The notes below the pieces were generated by a model. It had not been told where the DNA came from and ran no database searches. It saw nothing but the letters and a program-made list of their open reading frames with translations. This document shows positions 27,196-37,058 of a stretch of 64,000 nucleotides of DNA, one piece after another. The translations under genes and the position numbers were made by a program. The DNA comes from Ignavibacteriales bacterium (GTDB lineage: Bacteria; Bacteroidota; Ignavibacteria; Ignavibacteriales; Melioribacteraceae): NCBI GenBank assembly GCA_026390775.1, contig JAPLFF010000003.1:1-64000 (forward strand). The letters are read 5' to 3'. Each line of letters begins with the position of its first letter. The stretch's first letter is position 1.

Positions 27196-27912
27196 ATGAA
27201 AGCAATTGTAATAATTCCGACATACAACGAGATTCACAATATCAGAAAACTGATTCCCGATCTTCTCGCATCTTATCCTTCACTTGATATTTTAATTGTG
27301 GATGATAATTCCCCGGATGGAACAGCAAATGCAGTTGATGAAATGATCAAAAATAATTCTCGCGTAAAGATTATTAAACGAGAAGGAAAAAAGGGACTCG
27401 GTACAGCTTACGTTGCCGGATTTAAATACATGCTGGCAAATGGGTATGATTGCGCTGTTCAGATGGATGCTGATTTCTCACACGACCCTAAGGAAATTAA
27501 AAGATTTTTAGAAGAAGTAAAAGATCATGATCTGATAATCGGCAGTAGATATATTTACGGAGTTCGTGTTATCAACTGGCCGATCAGAAGATTAGTGTTA
27601 AGTTATTCCGCAAATCTTTATTCAAGAATTATTACCGGTATGCCGGTTAAAGACGGAACCGGAGGATTTAAATGCTTCCGCCGCAAAGTATTGGAAGCAA
27701 TAAATCTTGATGCAATTCACTCTAACGGTTATTCATTTCAGATAGAAATGAATTATAAAGCATGGAAAAAAGGATTTAAGCTTATTGAAATTCCAATAAC
27801 TTTTGTTGATAGAGTACATGGCACTTCAAAGATGTCTAAGAAAATTGTTCGCGAAGCGGTTATTATGGTATGGAAGTTAAGATTGCAAAGTATTTTCGGC
27901 ACATTAAATTAA
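27196..27912 (+). CDS. Polyprenol-phosphate mannose/glucose synthase-like GT2
   Basis: A 238-residue GT-A enzyme resembling DPM1/Ppm1. The start IIPTYNEIHNIRKLIPDLL, the IVDDNSPDGTA segment, GLGTAYVAGFKY and the DxD in MDADFSHDPKEI (near residue 95) are all present, as is DGTGGFKCFRRKVL near 155. It lacks C-terminal membrane spans, like the catalytic domain of bacterial Ppm1. It probably makes a polyprenyl-phosphate sugar used by periplasmic transferases. It sits 8 bases before the GT2/pseudo-PGT fusion gene. Confidence 0.86.
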   Translation: MKAIVIIPTYNEIHNIRKLIPDLLASYPSLDILIVDDNSPDGTANAVDEMIKNNSRVKIIKREGKKGLGTAYVAGFKYMLANGYDCAVQMDADFSHDPKEIKRFLEEVKDHDLIIGSRYIYGVRVINWPIRRLVLSYSANLYSRIITGMPVKDGTGGFKCFRRKVLEAINLDAIHSNGYSFQIEMNYKAWKKGFKLIEIPITFVDRVHGTSKMSKKIVREAVIMVWKLRLQSIFGTLN

Positions 27913-27919
27913 GAGTGCA

Positions 27920-29908
27920 ATGATTGATCTCTCAATAATAATTATCAATTATAACGTAAAAGAATTTTTACTTAATCTTCTGGATTCAATACGTAAAGCG
28001 ATAAAAAATATTTCTACGGAAATAATTATTGTTGATAATACTTCAGATGACGGCAGCGTTGAAATCCTACGAGAGAAATTTCCCAATATTAAATTAATAG
28101 CCAACAAGAAAAATGTGGGATTCGGATCTGCAAACAATCAAGCAATGGAATCTGCAAAAGGGAAATATTTTTTGTTTATCAATCCCGATGCAATTGTTAG
28201 AGAAGATACTTTATTAAAAATGTTGGAGTTCTTTGATAAAACTCCACAAGTTGGAATTGCCGGCTGCAAGGTATTAAATCCCGATGGTTCGTTACAGCTT
28301 TCATGCAGAAGAAGTTTCCCCAGACCATGGACATCATTTACAAAAGTTATGGGATTGAGTAAACTTTTTCCGAAGAGCCGTTTGTTCGCACGTTATAATT
28401 TAACCTACCTTGATGAAAATCAAACTTACGAAGTTGATGCTGTTAGCGGCGCTTTTATGATGATGAGAAAAGAAGTCTATGAGAAGATAGGCGGATTCGA
28501 TCAGCAATTTTTTATGTACGGCGAAGATCTTGATCTCTGTTACCGGGTGCAAAAATCCGGTTATAAAGTTTTTTATGTACACAACACCGAAATAATTCAT
28601 TACAAAGGAGAGAGTACAAAGAGAAGCAGTTTAGATGAAACAAAAATCTTTTACGACGCTATGCATCTTTTTGTCCGTAAACATTTTTCTTCCTCATTCA
28701 TCGTTGAGTCAATTCTTCAGACAGCGATTCTTTTCAGAAAACTAATTGCTTTTGCAAATATTTATAAGCTTGCGTTTCTTTCAATTATTGTTGACTTCTT
28801 TACTTTTTCAACATCTATTCTTCTTGCTGCAAATATATATTCTAATGAGCATTGGAGGGGTTTCCCGAATTATGTAAAACCTTGGGCCTATTTTATCCCT
28901 GCCTTTATTCAAATTATAATATCGTCTGTAAGCGGCTCGTATAGTAAAAAAACATTTTCAATTTTACGCACAGTTATTTCTCTATTGTTTGGAATGATCT
29001 TTTTATCTGCACTAACTTATTTCTTCAAACAAGTAGCATTCAGCCGTGCAGTTGTTTTAATAACGTATGCACTTGCTCTTGTTTTCTTTTTGTTCTGGAG
29101 AATCGCTCTTAAAGTAATTTTTAAGATCGGACTCGAGACGGATACAAGGAAATCCCGCACGTTAATTGTAGCAAGTGAATCTAAAGCAGAAGAACTTGCA
29201 TCAAAATTGAAATCAACATTTACGAAACTTTATCAAATTGTTGGGATTATTGGATTGACCAGAAAAAATATTGGTGGGAAGATCGGCACTTATAAAATAC
29301 TTGGAACGGTTGATAACATAAAAAAAATAATTACTGATGAAAAAGTTGATAAAGTAATCTTTTCTTCAGATGATCTATCGTTCAATCAAATGTTTTCTGT
29401 TGTTGCCGAATGCCAAGGAGAAAATGCCGAGTTTCTTGTTGCAGGTAAGGAATTAGATTATCTAGTCGGCAAATCTTCCATAACAATGCTGGATGATATT
29501 CCGTTACTGAAAGTGCAGTATAATATTTCTTCGTATTTTCACCGCGCATCAAAACAAATGCTGGATATAATACTTGCATCCTTAATTTTGTTTTTGGTTT
29601 ATCCTTTCATATATTTATTTCAGAAGCTGAGATCAAAAAAGAGCAAATTCACTCAATTCATCCTCAAAATCCCGAGTGTTTTCATAGGGAAGAAAAGTTT
29701 TGTTGGACCACGTGATAATTCTTATCACGGTGATTTATATGTCGGGAAAACCGGATTAACCGGATTCTGGTTTGTAGAAAATTTTTTAGAGAATGATACA
29801 GAAGAAACAAAAAAGCTGGACATCTTTTACGCAAAAAATCAAAACATTTGGTTAGACCTCGAAATACTTGGAAAAACACTTTCAAAAATGTTTTTTAGTG
29901 CGGAGTAG
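27920..29908 (+). CDS. GT2 glycosyltransferase fused to a degenerate PGT-like membrane domain
   Basis: A 662-residue protein with two parts. Residues 1 to about 245 are a rhamnosyltransferase-like GT2 domain: [41 protein letters not shown] and [19 protein letters not shown]. From about 285 on it looks like a PGT: four membrane spans, a Rossmann-like domain (about 410-530; [27 protein letters not shown]), one further span at about 550-575 after [14 protein letters not shown], then [20 protein letters not shown] and [16 protein letters not shown]. Missing from that PGT end are the FF.Q.R.G....F...KFR block and the catalytic Asp-Glu segment (LDEIPQ in the copy at 25777). About 60-70 residues between the last span and the GPR motif are gone. 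The PGT half is therefore predicted inactive and may anchor or scaffold the GT2. Confidence 0.82.
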   Translation: MIDLSIIIINYNVKEFLLNLLDSIRKAIKNISTEIIIVDNTSDDGSVEILREKFPNIKLIANKKNVGFGSANNQAMESAKGKYFLFINPDAIVREDTLLKMLEFFDKTPQVGIAGCKVLNPDGSLQLSCRRSFPRPWTSFTKVMGLSKLFPKSRLFARYNLTYLDENQTYEVDAVSGAFMMMRKEVYEKIGGFDQQFFMYGEDLDLCYRVQKSGYKVFYVHNTEIIHYKGESTKRSSLDETKIFYDAMHLFVRKHFSSSFIVESILQTAILFRKLIAFANIYKLAFLSIIVDFFTFSTSILLAANIYSNEHWRGFPNYVKPWAYFIPAFIQIIISSVSGSYSKKTFSILRTVISLLFGMIFLSALTYFFKQVAFSRAVVLITYALALVFFLFWRIALKVIFKIGLETDTRKSRTLIVASESKAEELASKLKSTFTKLYQIVGIIGLTRKNIGGKIGTYKILGTVDNIKKIITDEKVDKVIFSSDDLSFNQMFSVVAECQGENAEFLVAGKELDYLVGKSSITMLDDIPLLKVQYNISSYFHRASKQMLDIILASLILFLVYPFIYLFQKLRSKKSKFTQFILKIPSVFIGKKSFVGPRDNSYHGDLYVGKTGLTGFWFVENFLENDTEETKKLDIFYAKNQNIWLDLEILGKTLSKMFFSAE

Positions 29909-29910
29909 AA

Positions 29911-30861
29911 ATGGCAAAAAATATACTGGATTTTGAGAAGCCCATAATTGAACTTGAAAAAAAGATTGATGAAATGCGGAAGTACGAAGGGCAACTTAAT
30001 ATTTCTGATGAGATAAAAACACTCGAAGAAAAAGTTTTTCAACTCAAGAAAAATATTTATAACGATCTTACTCGCTGGCAGCGTGTTCAGCTCGCCCGTC
30101 ATCCCGAGCGTCCTTATACTCTGGATTATATATACATGATAACGGAAAATTTTATTGAGATGCACGGAGATAGATTGTTCAAGGATGATAAAGCAATTGT
30201 TGGTGGATTAGCGATGCTTGACGAACAAAAAGTTATGATCATCGGTCATCAAAAAGGACGGGATACTAAATCTAACGTTTATAGAAATTTTGGAATGTCC
30301 AATCCCGAAGGTTACCGCAAAGCATTACGCTTAATGAAACTTGCAGAGAAATTTAAGATTCCCGTTATTACTATGCTTGATACTCCGGGCGCTTATCCCG
30401 GAATTGAAGCCGAAGAACGCGGACAGGCAGAAGCAATTGCCAGAAATCTTTTAGAGATGAGCCGTCTTCGCGTACCAATTATTGTTACAATTATCGGTGA
30501 AGGTGCTAGCGGAGGCGCATTAGGAATAGGAATTGGTGATAGAGTTTTAATGTTACAAAATACTTGGTATTCGGTAATTAGTCCTGAATCTTGTTCAAGT
30601 ATTTTATGGAGAAGTTGGGAATATAAAGAGACTGCTGCAGAAGCATTAAAACTAACTGCCGAAGATTTATTAGAACAAGGTATTATTGATCGGATTGTTA
30701 CCGAACCATTAGGCGGTGCTCATAAAGATCATCTGCAAATTGCAAGCACCTTAAAATCCGTACTGAAAGAAGAACTTTCATTGTTATTGAAAATAAAACC
30801 TGAGAAGTTGATACAGAACCGTCTTGAAAAATTTGCTAAGATGGGAATGTATATTGAATAA
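29911..30861 (+). CDS. accA: Acetyl-CoA carboxylase carboxyltransferase subunit alpha
   Basis: A 316-residue subunit of the carboxyltransferase, which with AccD moves CO2 from biotin to acetyl-CoA to give malonyl-CoA for fatty acid synthesis. It is recognised by the N-terminal helical part ([15 protein letters not shown]), [44 protein letters not shown] and [19 protein letters not shown], then [20 protein letters not shown]. Length is normal. It starts 2 bases after the fusion gene stop, with GGAG just before that stop, so it may be read on the polysaccharide transcript. accD is not in this window. Confidence 0.96.
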   Translation: MAKNILDFEKPIIELEKKIDEMRKYEGQLNISDEIKTLEEKVFQLKKNIYNDLTRWQRVQLARHPERPYTLDYIYMITENFIEMHGDRLFKDDKAIVGGLAMLDEQKVMIIGHQKGRDTKSNVYRNFGMSNPEGYRKALRLMKLAEKFKIPVITMLDTPGAYPGIEAEERGQAEAIARNLLEMSRLRVPIIVTIIGEGASGGALGIGIGDRVLMLQNTWYSVISPESCSSILWRSWEYKETAAEALKLTAEDLLEQGIIDRIVTEPLGGAHKDHLQIASTLKSVLKEELSLLLKIKPEKLIQNRLEKFAKMGMYIE

Positions 30862-30952
30862 TAAAAACTAAATCCAAAGTACAAAATTCAAAAACATTTT
30901 TTTGGATTTTGCGTTTATACTTTTTCTAAACTGAAAAAATTCAAATTACCTT

Positions 30953-31366
30953 ATGCTCACACACGTTACTGAAATTCGGGTTAGATATGCCGATACGGAT
31001 AAGATGCAGTTTGTTTATAACGGAAAATATTTGGAATATTTTGAAGTTGGAAGAACAGAATTATTACGTGCAACCGGACTCTCTTACAGCGAAGTCGAAA
31101 AAAAAGGTTATCAACTTCCGTTGATAGAAGCCGGATTAAAATATTATCTTCCTGCGGTATACGACGACATTCTTGAAATCCATTCGTGTGTTAAAGAATT
31201 GTACTCTCCCAAAGTTCACATTGAATATGTTGTGAAAAGAAAAAATACAGATGAATTGATTGCTGAGGGATTTACAACGCATATCTTTATTCGAACAGAT
31301 ACAAAAAAGGCCGTCCGTCCGCCTAAAGATTATGTAGCTGCACTGGAACCGTTTTTCAAAAAATAA
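30953..31366 (+). CDS. Acyl-CoA thioesterase, YbgC/4HBT family
   Basis: A 137-residue hotdog-fold thioesterase. The start THVTEIRVRYADTDKMQFVYNGKYLEYFEVGRTELLR contains the catalytic aspartate context of the 4HBT family (RYADTD..G.VY...Y), seen in YbgC and FadM. It hydrolyses acyl-CoA in the cytoplasm; chain-length preference cannot be read. It lies between accA and a flippase gene, so lipid metabolism is a reasonable context. The start ATG has a weak upstream site. Confidence 0.85.
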   Translation: MLTHVTEIRVRYADTDKMQFVYNGKYLEYFEVGRTELLRATGLSYSEVEKKGYQLPLIEAGLKYYLPAVYDDILEIHSCVKELYSPKVHIEYVVKRKNTDELIAEGFTTHIFIRTDTKKAVRPPKDYVAALEPFFKK

Positions 31367-31416
31367 TTATTAAAGTTTACCGGAGAAAAAATACTTCGGC
31401 CGGATTAAGTTTTGAA

Positions 31417-32880
31417 ATGTTAGAAAAGATAAAAGAACTTACCAAAGACACAGCGATTTATGGAATAAGCACAATTGTCGGAAGATTTCTGGGATTTTTT
31501 CTAATACCATTTTATACAAATGTAATTAACACACACGATTTTGGAATTTACTCCAATATCTACGCTTACCTTGCCTTTTTAAACATATTTTTTATCTACG
31601 GAATGGATGCAGCTTTTATGAAATATGCATCCATAAATCAAAATGTTGAAAAGAGGAAAACTTTTTCAACTGCATATCTATTCGTTACGTTAACTACAAT
31701 TTTGTTGGCAGTAATATTATATCTTTTAAAAACCCCGTTTTCAAGATTAATGGAAATTCCTAATGAGTATTCAAAACTATATTACTATTTAATAATCATT
31801 TTGATTTTTGATACGTTAGCTCTTGTGCCTTTTGCTAACCTAAGGTTAGAAAGAAAAGCGGGAAAATTCACTTCAATAAAACTCTCAAACATAATATTAA
31901 ATCTTGCTCTTAATTTTATTTTAGTCTTAAAATTCAAACTTGGTATTGAAGCAATATTTTTAGCTAATCTTATTGCATCTGCGTTTTCTTTTTTAGTGCT
32001 TACGCCGGAAATATTTAAAATAATCTCCATCAAAATTGATAAAGACCTTTTAAGAAAGCTTTTGAAATTTGGTATTCCGTATTTACCGGCAAGTTTAGCT
32101 GCAATGGTTGTTCAGGTAGTAGATCGTCCTGTTGTGCTGGCTATGACAAATGAATCCACGCTTGGTATATACCAGGCGAATTACAAACTCGGAATTTTTA
32201 TGATGCTCTTTGTTTCAATGTTTCAATTTGCTTGGCAGCCGTTTTTTCTAAATAATGCGAAAGAAAAAAATGCTAAAGATATTTTTGCAAAAGTACTAAC
32301 ACTGTTTTTACTTGTATCAAGTATGATCTGGATTGTTCTTACTTTATTTGTAGAAGATTTTGCCAGGTTTGAATTCATGCCCGGGAAATCAATTATTGGT
32401 AAAGAATATTTAAGCGGTATAGCAATTGTCCCGATTATTCTTCTCGGTTATCTTTTCAACGGAATTTATTACAACTTTCAGGCTGGAATTTATATTGAAG
32501 AGAAAACAAAATATTTTCCATTTGTAACTGGAGCCGGAGCGCTGGTTAATGTTGTTGTAAATATTTTGTTAATACCAATTCTTGGTTTAATTGGTGCGGC
32601 TATAGCAACTTTAGCAAGTTATGTTGTTATGGCAACCGGATTGTATTTCTTCTCTCAAAAGTATTACAAGATAAAATATGAATACGGTAAAGTATTTAAA
32701 ATCTTAGCTACAATAGTTATTACATGTATAATCTATTATTATTTTTATTATGAAGTAGGATTAACCATGTTGTATAAATTTATTTTACTTTTTTGTTTTA
32801 TCGGTTCATTATTAGCAATGCGGGTCGTTGAGAAAAATGAAATTATCCGTTTAGTTAAAATGCTTCTTCGTGTCAAGTAG
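31417..32880 (+). CDS. Polysaccharide flippase, Wzx/MATE-like
   Basis: A 487-residue protein with about 14 predicted spans. It starts with KELTKDTAIYGISTIVGRFLGFFLIPFYTN, the usual entry of the polysaccharide biosynthesis flippase family, and has the HDFGIYSNIYAYLAFLNI segment near residue 45. This is the third intact flippase of the window, after 7349-8818 and 16664-18199. It closes the glycan region on the right; the next gene is dut. GGAG precedes the start at 31380-31384 but is rather far (about 30 bases), so ribosome binding at the ATG is not obvious. Confidence 0.83.
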   Translation: MLEKIKELTKDTAIYGISTIVGRFLGFFLIPFYTNVINTHDFGIYSNIYAYLAFLNIFFIYGMDAAFMKYASINQNVEKRKTFSTAYLFVTLTTILLAVILYLLKTPFSRLMEIPNEYSKLYYYLIIILIFDTLALVPFANLRLERKAGKFTSIKLSNIILNLALNFILVLKFKLGIEAIFLANLIASAFSFLVLTPEIFKIISIKIDKDLLRKLLKFGIPYLPASLAAMVVQVVDRPVVLAMTNESTLGIYQANYKLGIFMMLFVSMFQFAWQPFFLNNAKEKNAKDIFAKVLTLFLLVSSMIWIVLTLFVEDFARFEFMPGKSIIGKEYLSGIAIVPIILLGYLFNGIYYNFQAGIYIEEKTKYFPFVTGAGALVNVVVNILLIPILGLIGAAIATLASYVVMATGLYFFSQKYYKIKYEYGKVFKILATIVITCIIYYYFYYEVGLTMLYKFILLFCFIGSLLAMRVVEKNEIIRLVKMLLRVK

Positions 32881-32967
32881 TTTTTTATCTTTTCTAAGTA
32901 TTTAAAAAACAAGAAGAAATAAAATTTCTTTTATCATAACTTATCATCGCAATTCTAGAAAAACATT

Positions 32968-33423
32968 ATGAAATCAATACAAATAAAAATTCAGCATATC
33001 ACTAATAAATTTAAAGATATACTAATGCCTGAGTATGCAACTGAAGGCAGTAGCGGTCTTGATCTACGTGCAGCTGTTGAAACCGAAATGAAAATTGAAA
33101 AAAGTAAAGTTGGATTAATCCCGACAAATCTAAAAGTTGAAATTCCAGTTGGTTATGAAATACAAATTCGTCCACGTAGTGGACTTGCTGCAAAAAATGG
33201 AATTGGAGTTTTAAATTCACCGGGAACAATTGATTCTGATTACCGCGGGGAAATCAAAGTGATCTTATTCAATTTTAGTAATGAAGAGTTTATTATCAAA
33301 CGCGGTGATAGAATTGCTCAGATGGTTGTTACAAAAGTTTACCGTGCTAATTTAATTTTAACAGATGAGTTGGAAAAGAGTAAACGCGGTGATGGCGGTT
33401 TTGGACACACAGGGAAAAAATAA
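32968..33423 (+). CDS. dut: dUTP diphosphatase
   Basis: A 151-residue trimeric dUTPase that converts dUTP to dUMP and diphosphate, keeping uracil out of DNA. All five family motifs are visible in order: SSGLDLRA (31-38), the conserved Asp region around PTNLKVEIP, RPRSGLAAKNGIGVLNSPG (about 71-89) followed by IDSDYRGEI, RGDRIAQMV, and the C-terminal RGDGGFGHTGK arm that closes over the active site. Length is normal. It lies 72 bases before dnaE with a hairpin in the gap. Confidence 0.96.
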   Translation: MKSIQIKIQHITNKFKDILMPEYATEGSSGLDLRAAVETEMKIEKSKVGLIPTNLKVEIPVGYEIQIRPRSGLAAKNGIGVLNSPGTIDSDYRGEIKVILFNFSNEEFIIKRGDRIAQMVVTKVYRANLILTDELEKSKRGDGGFGHTGKK

Positions 33424-33427
33424 TTGA

Positions 33428-33472
33428 GAATTGCGAATGGAGAATTGATAATTGATTCTCAATTCGCAATTC
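33428..33472. repeat. Imperfect 45-nt inverted repeat between dut and dnaE
   Basis: GAATTGCGAAT (33428-33438) pairs with ATTCGCAATTC (33462-33472), and inside it GAGAAT (33440-33445) pairs with ATTCTC (33455-33460), with one G/A mismatch between the blocks. That makes a 17-bp stem on a 9-base loop. The neighbouring CTCAATTCGG at about 33479-33488 repeats the same words. No U-run follows, so it looks more like a dispersed palindromic repeat than a classical terminator. Confidence 0.55.
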
Positions 33473-33495
33473 TAAATTCTCAATTCGGATTTTAG

Positions 33496-36400
33496 ATGTC
33501 AGATTTTGTTCACATACATAACCATTCGCATTACAGTCTGCAGGACGGCGCATGCACGGTTGAAGATTTAATTCATGCTGCTAAAAAAAATAATATGCAT
33601 GCAGTTGCGTTGACAGATCATGGAGTAATGTTTGGTTCTGCGGAGTTCTATAAGAAAGCAAAGCAGGAAGGGGTCAAACCGCTTGTTGGAATGGAAGCCT
33701 ACATTGTAATTGATGGAACACGTTTCGATAGGAAAGGAGACGATCCGAATAATCTGAAAAAAAAATCAAAACCTTATAATCATCTTTTATTGCTAGCTAA
33801 GAATGAGACCGGTTATAAAAATTTGATGAAGCTTACAACTATCGGTTACATTGAAGGATTTTATTATAGACCAAGAATTGATCTTGAAATACTTGCCAAA
33901 TATAGTGAAGGATTAATTTGTACTTCAGCTTGTCCTGCCGGACCAATCTCAACACCAATAATTAATGATGATTATACTAAAGCCCGTTCAACTGCCATAA
34001 AATTAAAAGAAATTTTTGGAGATGATTTTTATCTCGAAATTCAAGATCACGGAATGGATATAGAAAAACCGATTCTTGATACAATGCCTAAGCTTGCCGC
34101 AGATCTTGGTATTAAATTAGTTGCTACAAATGATATTCATTATATCGAAAAAGATCATTCGATCGCACATAATATTTTAATTCAACTTGGCGATAAAACC
34201 GGAACAGTTGATTATAAAGATTTGCGGTACGGAACCGATCAGATATATTTTAAATCCGCAGATGAAATGAAAAAGCTTTTCAAAAATTATAAAGGTGCAA
34301 TTGAAAACACCATAGAGATCGAAGAAAAAATAAATTTACAATTAGATTTTCGCGGGCACCAATTTCCGCAATTTCCAATTCCACAAAATTCCAAAGCAAA
34401 AAATTTAGAAGAATATCTCGAACAACTTGCAGAAGATAGATTAGAGAGTACTTATAAAAAAGTAACTCCGGAAATAGAAGAGCGTTTCAAATTTGAGATA
34501 GATGTTATTAAACAAATGGGTTATGCCGGTTATTTTTTAGTCGTGCAGGATTTTATTAATGCAGCAAAACAAAGAGGAATTCCCGTTGGTCCAGGCAGAG
34601 GAAGTGCTGCCGGAAGTTTGGTAGCTTATGTTTTAGGAATAACAAATGTCGATCCGTTGAAATATAATTTGTTATTCGAACGGTTTCTAAATCCCGCACG
34701 TAAATCAATGCCTGATATTGATGTTGATTTCGCCGATGATAAGCGCGGTGAAGTTATTAATTATGTAAAAGAAAAATACGGTGAGAATTCAGTTGCGCAG
34801 ATTATAACTTTTAACAGATTATCATCACGCGCAGTATTAAAAGATGTAGCACGCGTACTAAAAATTCCAATTCCAACCGTAGAAAAAATTACAAAATGGA
34901 TTCCATCAAAGTTTGGACGTGTTTACGATCTTGATCAAGCATTAAACGAAGTTCCAGAACTTGCGTGGGTAAACAAATCCGACGATCCAATAATTCAAGA
35001 ACTTATTAAGTATGCTAAAATTCTTGAAGGAATGAACCGCAATGCATCTAAACATGCTGCAGGTGTTGTTATCACTCCGGGTGAAGTAAGTGATTTTGTT
35101 CCTCTTGCAATTTACGGCGATGATAATTCGATCGTTACACAATTTAATATGAAGGATCTTGAAGATGCCGGATTATTAAAAATGGATTTTCTTGGGCTAA
35201 GAACTTTATCAATCATTAGAGATACGATCGAGTTAGTAAAACAATCCAGCAAAATTGAAATTGATATTGATAATATTCCAACAGACGATGCTAAGACATA
35301 TGAAGTTTTCAGCAAGGGACAGACAACTGCAGTGTTCCAGTTTGAAAGTGCCCCGATGCGTGAGTATCTAAAAAAACTTAGACCAACCAGTATAAATGAT
35401 CTTGCTGCAATGAACGCACTTTACCGTCCCGGCCCTATGGAATTTATTGATGATTTTCTTTCCCGGAAAAACGGAAAAAGACAAATAAAATATTTACATC
35501 AAGTACTTGAGCCGATACTTAAAGAAACAAATGGTATTATTGTTTATCAGGAACAAGTAATTCAGATTGCAAATAAAGTTGCAGGAATGAGTTTAGCCGA
35601 AGCAGATCTTCTTCGCCGTGCTATGGGTAAAAAAGATTTGAAAGCTATGGCTGAGCAGAAAGAAAAATTTACCGAAGGTGCGGTAAAAAATAATATCAGC
35701 AAAAAAATTGCCGAAGAAATTTTTGAAGCTATAGATAAATTTGCTAATTACGGATTTAACAAAAGTCACGCTGTTGCTTATTCTATTGTAGCATATCAAA
35801 CGGCATATTTAAAAGCTCATTACTTAGAAGAATTTCTTGCAGCAAACCTTTCGAATGAATATGGCAACACTGATAAAGTTACTAATTTACTTGAAGATTG
35901 CCGTAAACTTAATGTTAAAGTACTTCCTCCGGATATCAATAATCCATCTGTAAAATTCGGCGTTAAGAATAAGCAAATTATTTTCGGAATGAGTGCAATA
36001 AAGAACGTCGGAGTTAATGCTGTAGAGATTATTAAATCATCACATAAAAAACTTGGAAGAAATTTTAAAAGCATTTATGATTTCTGTGCGAATGTTGATA
36101 ATCGTGTTGTCAACAAACGTGCGTTGGAAGGATTAGTTCTTGCAGGTGCATTCGATCTGTGCGGCGGTTCTCGGGCGCAGAACTTTTTAGCAGTTGAAGA
36201 ATCTCTTACTTTCGGTAACAAAGTACAATCAGTAAAAGGTTCTCTGTCAGATAGTTTATTCTCTAGTGATTCGGATGCGATGCACATTTACGAACCAAAA
36301 CTTCCAGATATTCGTCCATGGGAAACAAAAGAACGTTTGAAAAAAGAAAGAGAAGTGCTTGGATTTTATTTAACCGATCATCCGCTGAGAAAATATGAAA

Positions 36401-36954
36401 TAGAATACAACTCATTTGCAACAGTTCATCTTGGTGAAATGGAAACTTATAAGTTCAACGAATCAGTGAGAGCATGTGGAGTTGTAACCGAAGTAAGAAC
36501 AAAGATAGACAAGCGCGGAAATCAAATGGTGTTTTTTAAGTTAGATGATTTCAGCGGTTCATGTGAATGTTTGATGTTCTCAAAAGTTTTTGCAACATGT
36601 GAAAACTTAATTGCACTTGAGTCAACTATTCTAGTAACGGGTAAATTAGAAAGCAGCGGAGATGCTGTAAAACTACATGTTGATGAAGCAATTTCACTCG
36701 ACAATGCAAAACAAAAACTAACTAAGAGAATCGGAATTATTATAGATAAGAATTCAAACCAAGCAAGCACGGTTACAGAGATTAAAAAATTAATTGAAGA
36801 GAATGAAGGAACACTGCCGGTTCTTATCTGCATAAAAGATAACGGTGTTATGCGGGAATTTCATATCAATTATAAAATTTCATTCAACTCAGAATTCATT
36901 CCTAAAGTAAAAAAACTTCTTGGTGAAGAATCAATTGTTTATTTAGCTACTTAA
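33496..36954 (+). CDS. dnaE: DNA polymerase III subunit alpha
   Basis: The 1152-residue replicative polymerase. The N-terminal PHP domain starts VHIHNHSHYSLQDGA and continues with VALTDHGVMFG. The palm carries GPGRGSAAGSLVAYVLGI near residue 366 and the catalytic aspartates in PDIDVDFADDKR (D409 and D411), with the third acidic region in KMDFLGLRTLS near residue 565. Further on are ALYRPGPMEF, RRAMGKKD and FNKSHAVAYS. A C-terminal OB-fold region is seen around residues 980-1060 (ACGVVTEVRTK, FFKLDDFSG). It is of normal DnaE1 length, with no intein and no exonuclease insertion. Start ATG at 33496. Confidence 0.97.
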   Translation: MSDFVHIHNHSHYSLQDGACTVEDLIHAAKKNNMHAVALTDHGVMFGSAEFYKKAKQEGVKPLVGMEAYIVIDGTRFDRKGDDPNNLKKKSKPYNHLLLLAKNETGYKNLMKLTTIGYIEGFYYRPRIDLEILAKYSEGLICTSACPAGPISTPIINDDYTKARSTAIKLKEIFGDDFYLEIQDHGMDIEKPILDTMPKLAADLGIKLVATNDIHYIEKDHSIAHNILIQLGDKTGTVDYKDLRYGTDQIYFKSADEMKKLFKNYKGAIENTIEIEEKINLQLDFRGHQFPQFPIPQNSKAKNLEEYLEQLAEDRLESTYKKVTPEIEERFKFEIDVIKQMGYAGYFLVVQDFINAAKQRGIPVGPGRGSAAGSLVAYVLGITNVDPLKYNLLFERFLNPARKSMPDIDVDFADDKRGEVINYVKEKYGENSVAQIITFNRLSSRAVLKDVARVLKIPIPTVEKITKWIPSKFGRVYDLDQALNEVPELAWVNKSDDPIIQELIKYAKILEGMNRNASKHAAGVVITPGEVSDFVPLAIYGDDNSIVTQFNMKDLEDAGLLKMDFLGLRTLSIIRDTIELVKQSSKIEIDIDNIPTDDAKTYEVFSKGQTTAVFQFESAPMREYLKKLRPTSINDLAAMNALYRPGPMEFIDDFLSRKNGKRQIKYLHQVLEPILKETNGIIVYQEQVIQIANKVAGMSLAEADLLRRAMGKKDLKAMAEQKEKFTEGAVKNNISKKIAEEIFEAIDKFANYGFNKSHAVAYSIVAYQTAYLKAHYLEEFLAANLSNEYGNTDKVTNLLEDCRKLNVKVLPPDINNPSVKFGVKNKQIIFGMSAIKNVGVNAVEIIKSSHKKLGRNFKSIYDFCANVDNRVVNKRALEGLVLAGAFDLCGGSRAQNFLAVEESLTFGNKVQSVKGSLSDSLFSSDSDAMHIYEPKLPDIRPWETKERLKKEREVLGFYLTDHPLRKYEIEYNSFATVHLGEMETYKFNESVRACGVVTEVRTKIDKRGNQMVFFKLDDFSGSCECLMFSKVFATCENLIALESTILVTGKLESSGDAVKLHVDEAISLDNAKQKLTKRIGIIIDKNSNQASTVTEIKKLIEENEGTLPVLICIKDNGVMREFHINYKISFNSEFIPKVKKLLGEESIVYLAT

Positions 36955-36998
36955 TTAAAAGTAATTTCAAGTATTGATATCAAACAGCGGTAGATTGA

Positions 36999-37029
36999 TT
37001 TGATTTCATTTTCGTATTTCTTAAGTTTG
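36999..37029 (+). promoter_or_regulatory. Bacteroidota-type promoter (TTTG-N19-TAAGTTTG)
   Basis: TTTG at 36999-37002, exactly 19 bases, then TAAGTTTG at 37022-37029. This is a full match to the -33 TTTG and -7 TAnnTTTG consensus known for Bacteroidota primary sigma factors. Transcription would begin near 37036, about 23 bases before the FabL-like gene's start. It is the clearest promoter match I found in the window. Confidence 0.6.
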
Positions 37030-37058
37030 TGCCGTTATAAATTAAAAAGGAAAAATAA

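Noticed and set aside
32906-32936. A/T-only hairpin after the third flippase gene (AAGAAAT...ATTTCTT)
   Set aside because: Seven weak pairs with almost no GC; not a convincing terminator in AT-rich DNA.
33496-36954. Long antisense frames across dnaE and other core genes
   Set aside because: They are shadows of strongly coding plus-strand genes; none has a family motif or an independent ribosome-binding site.
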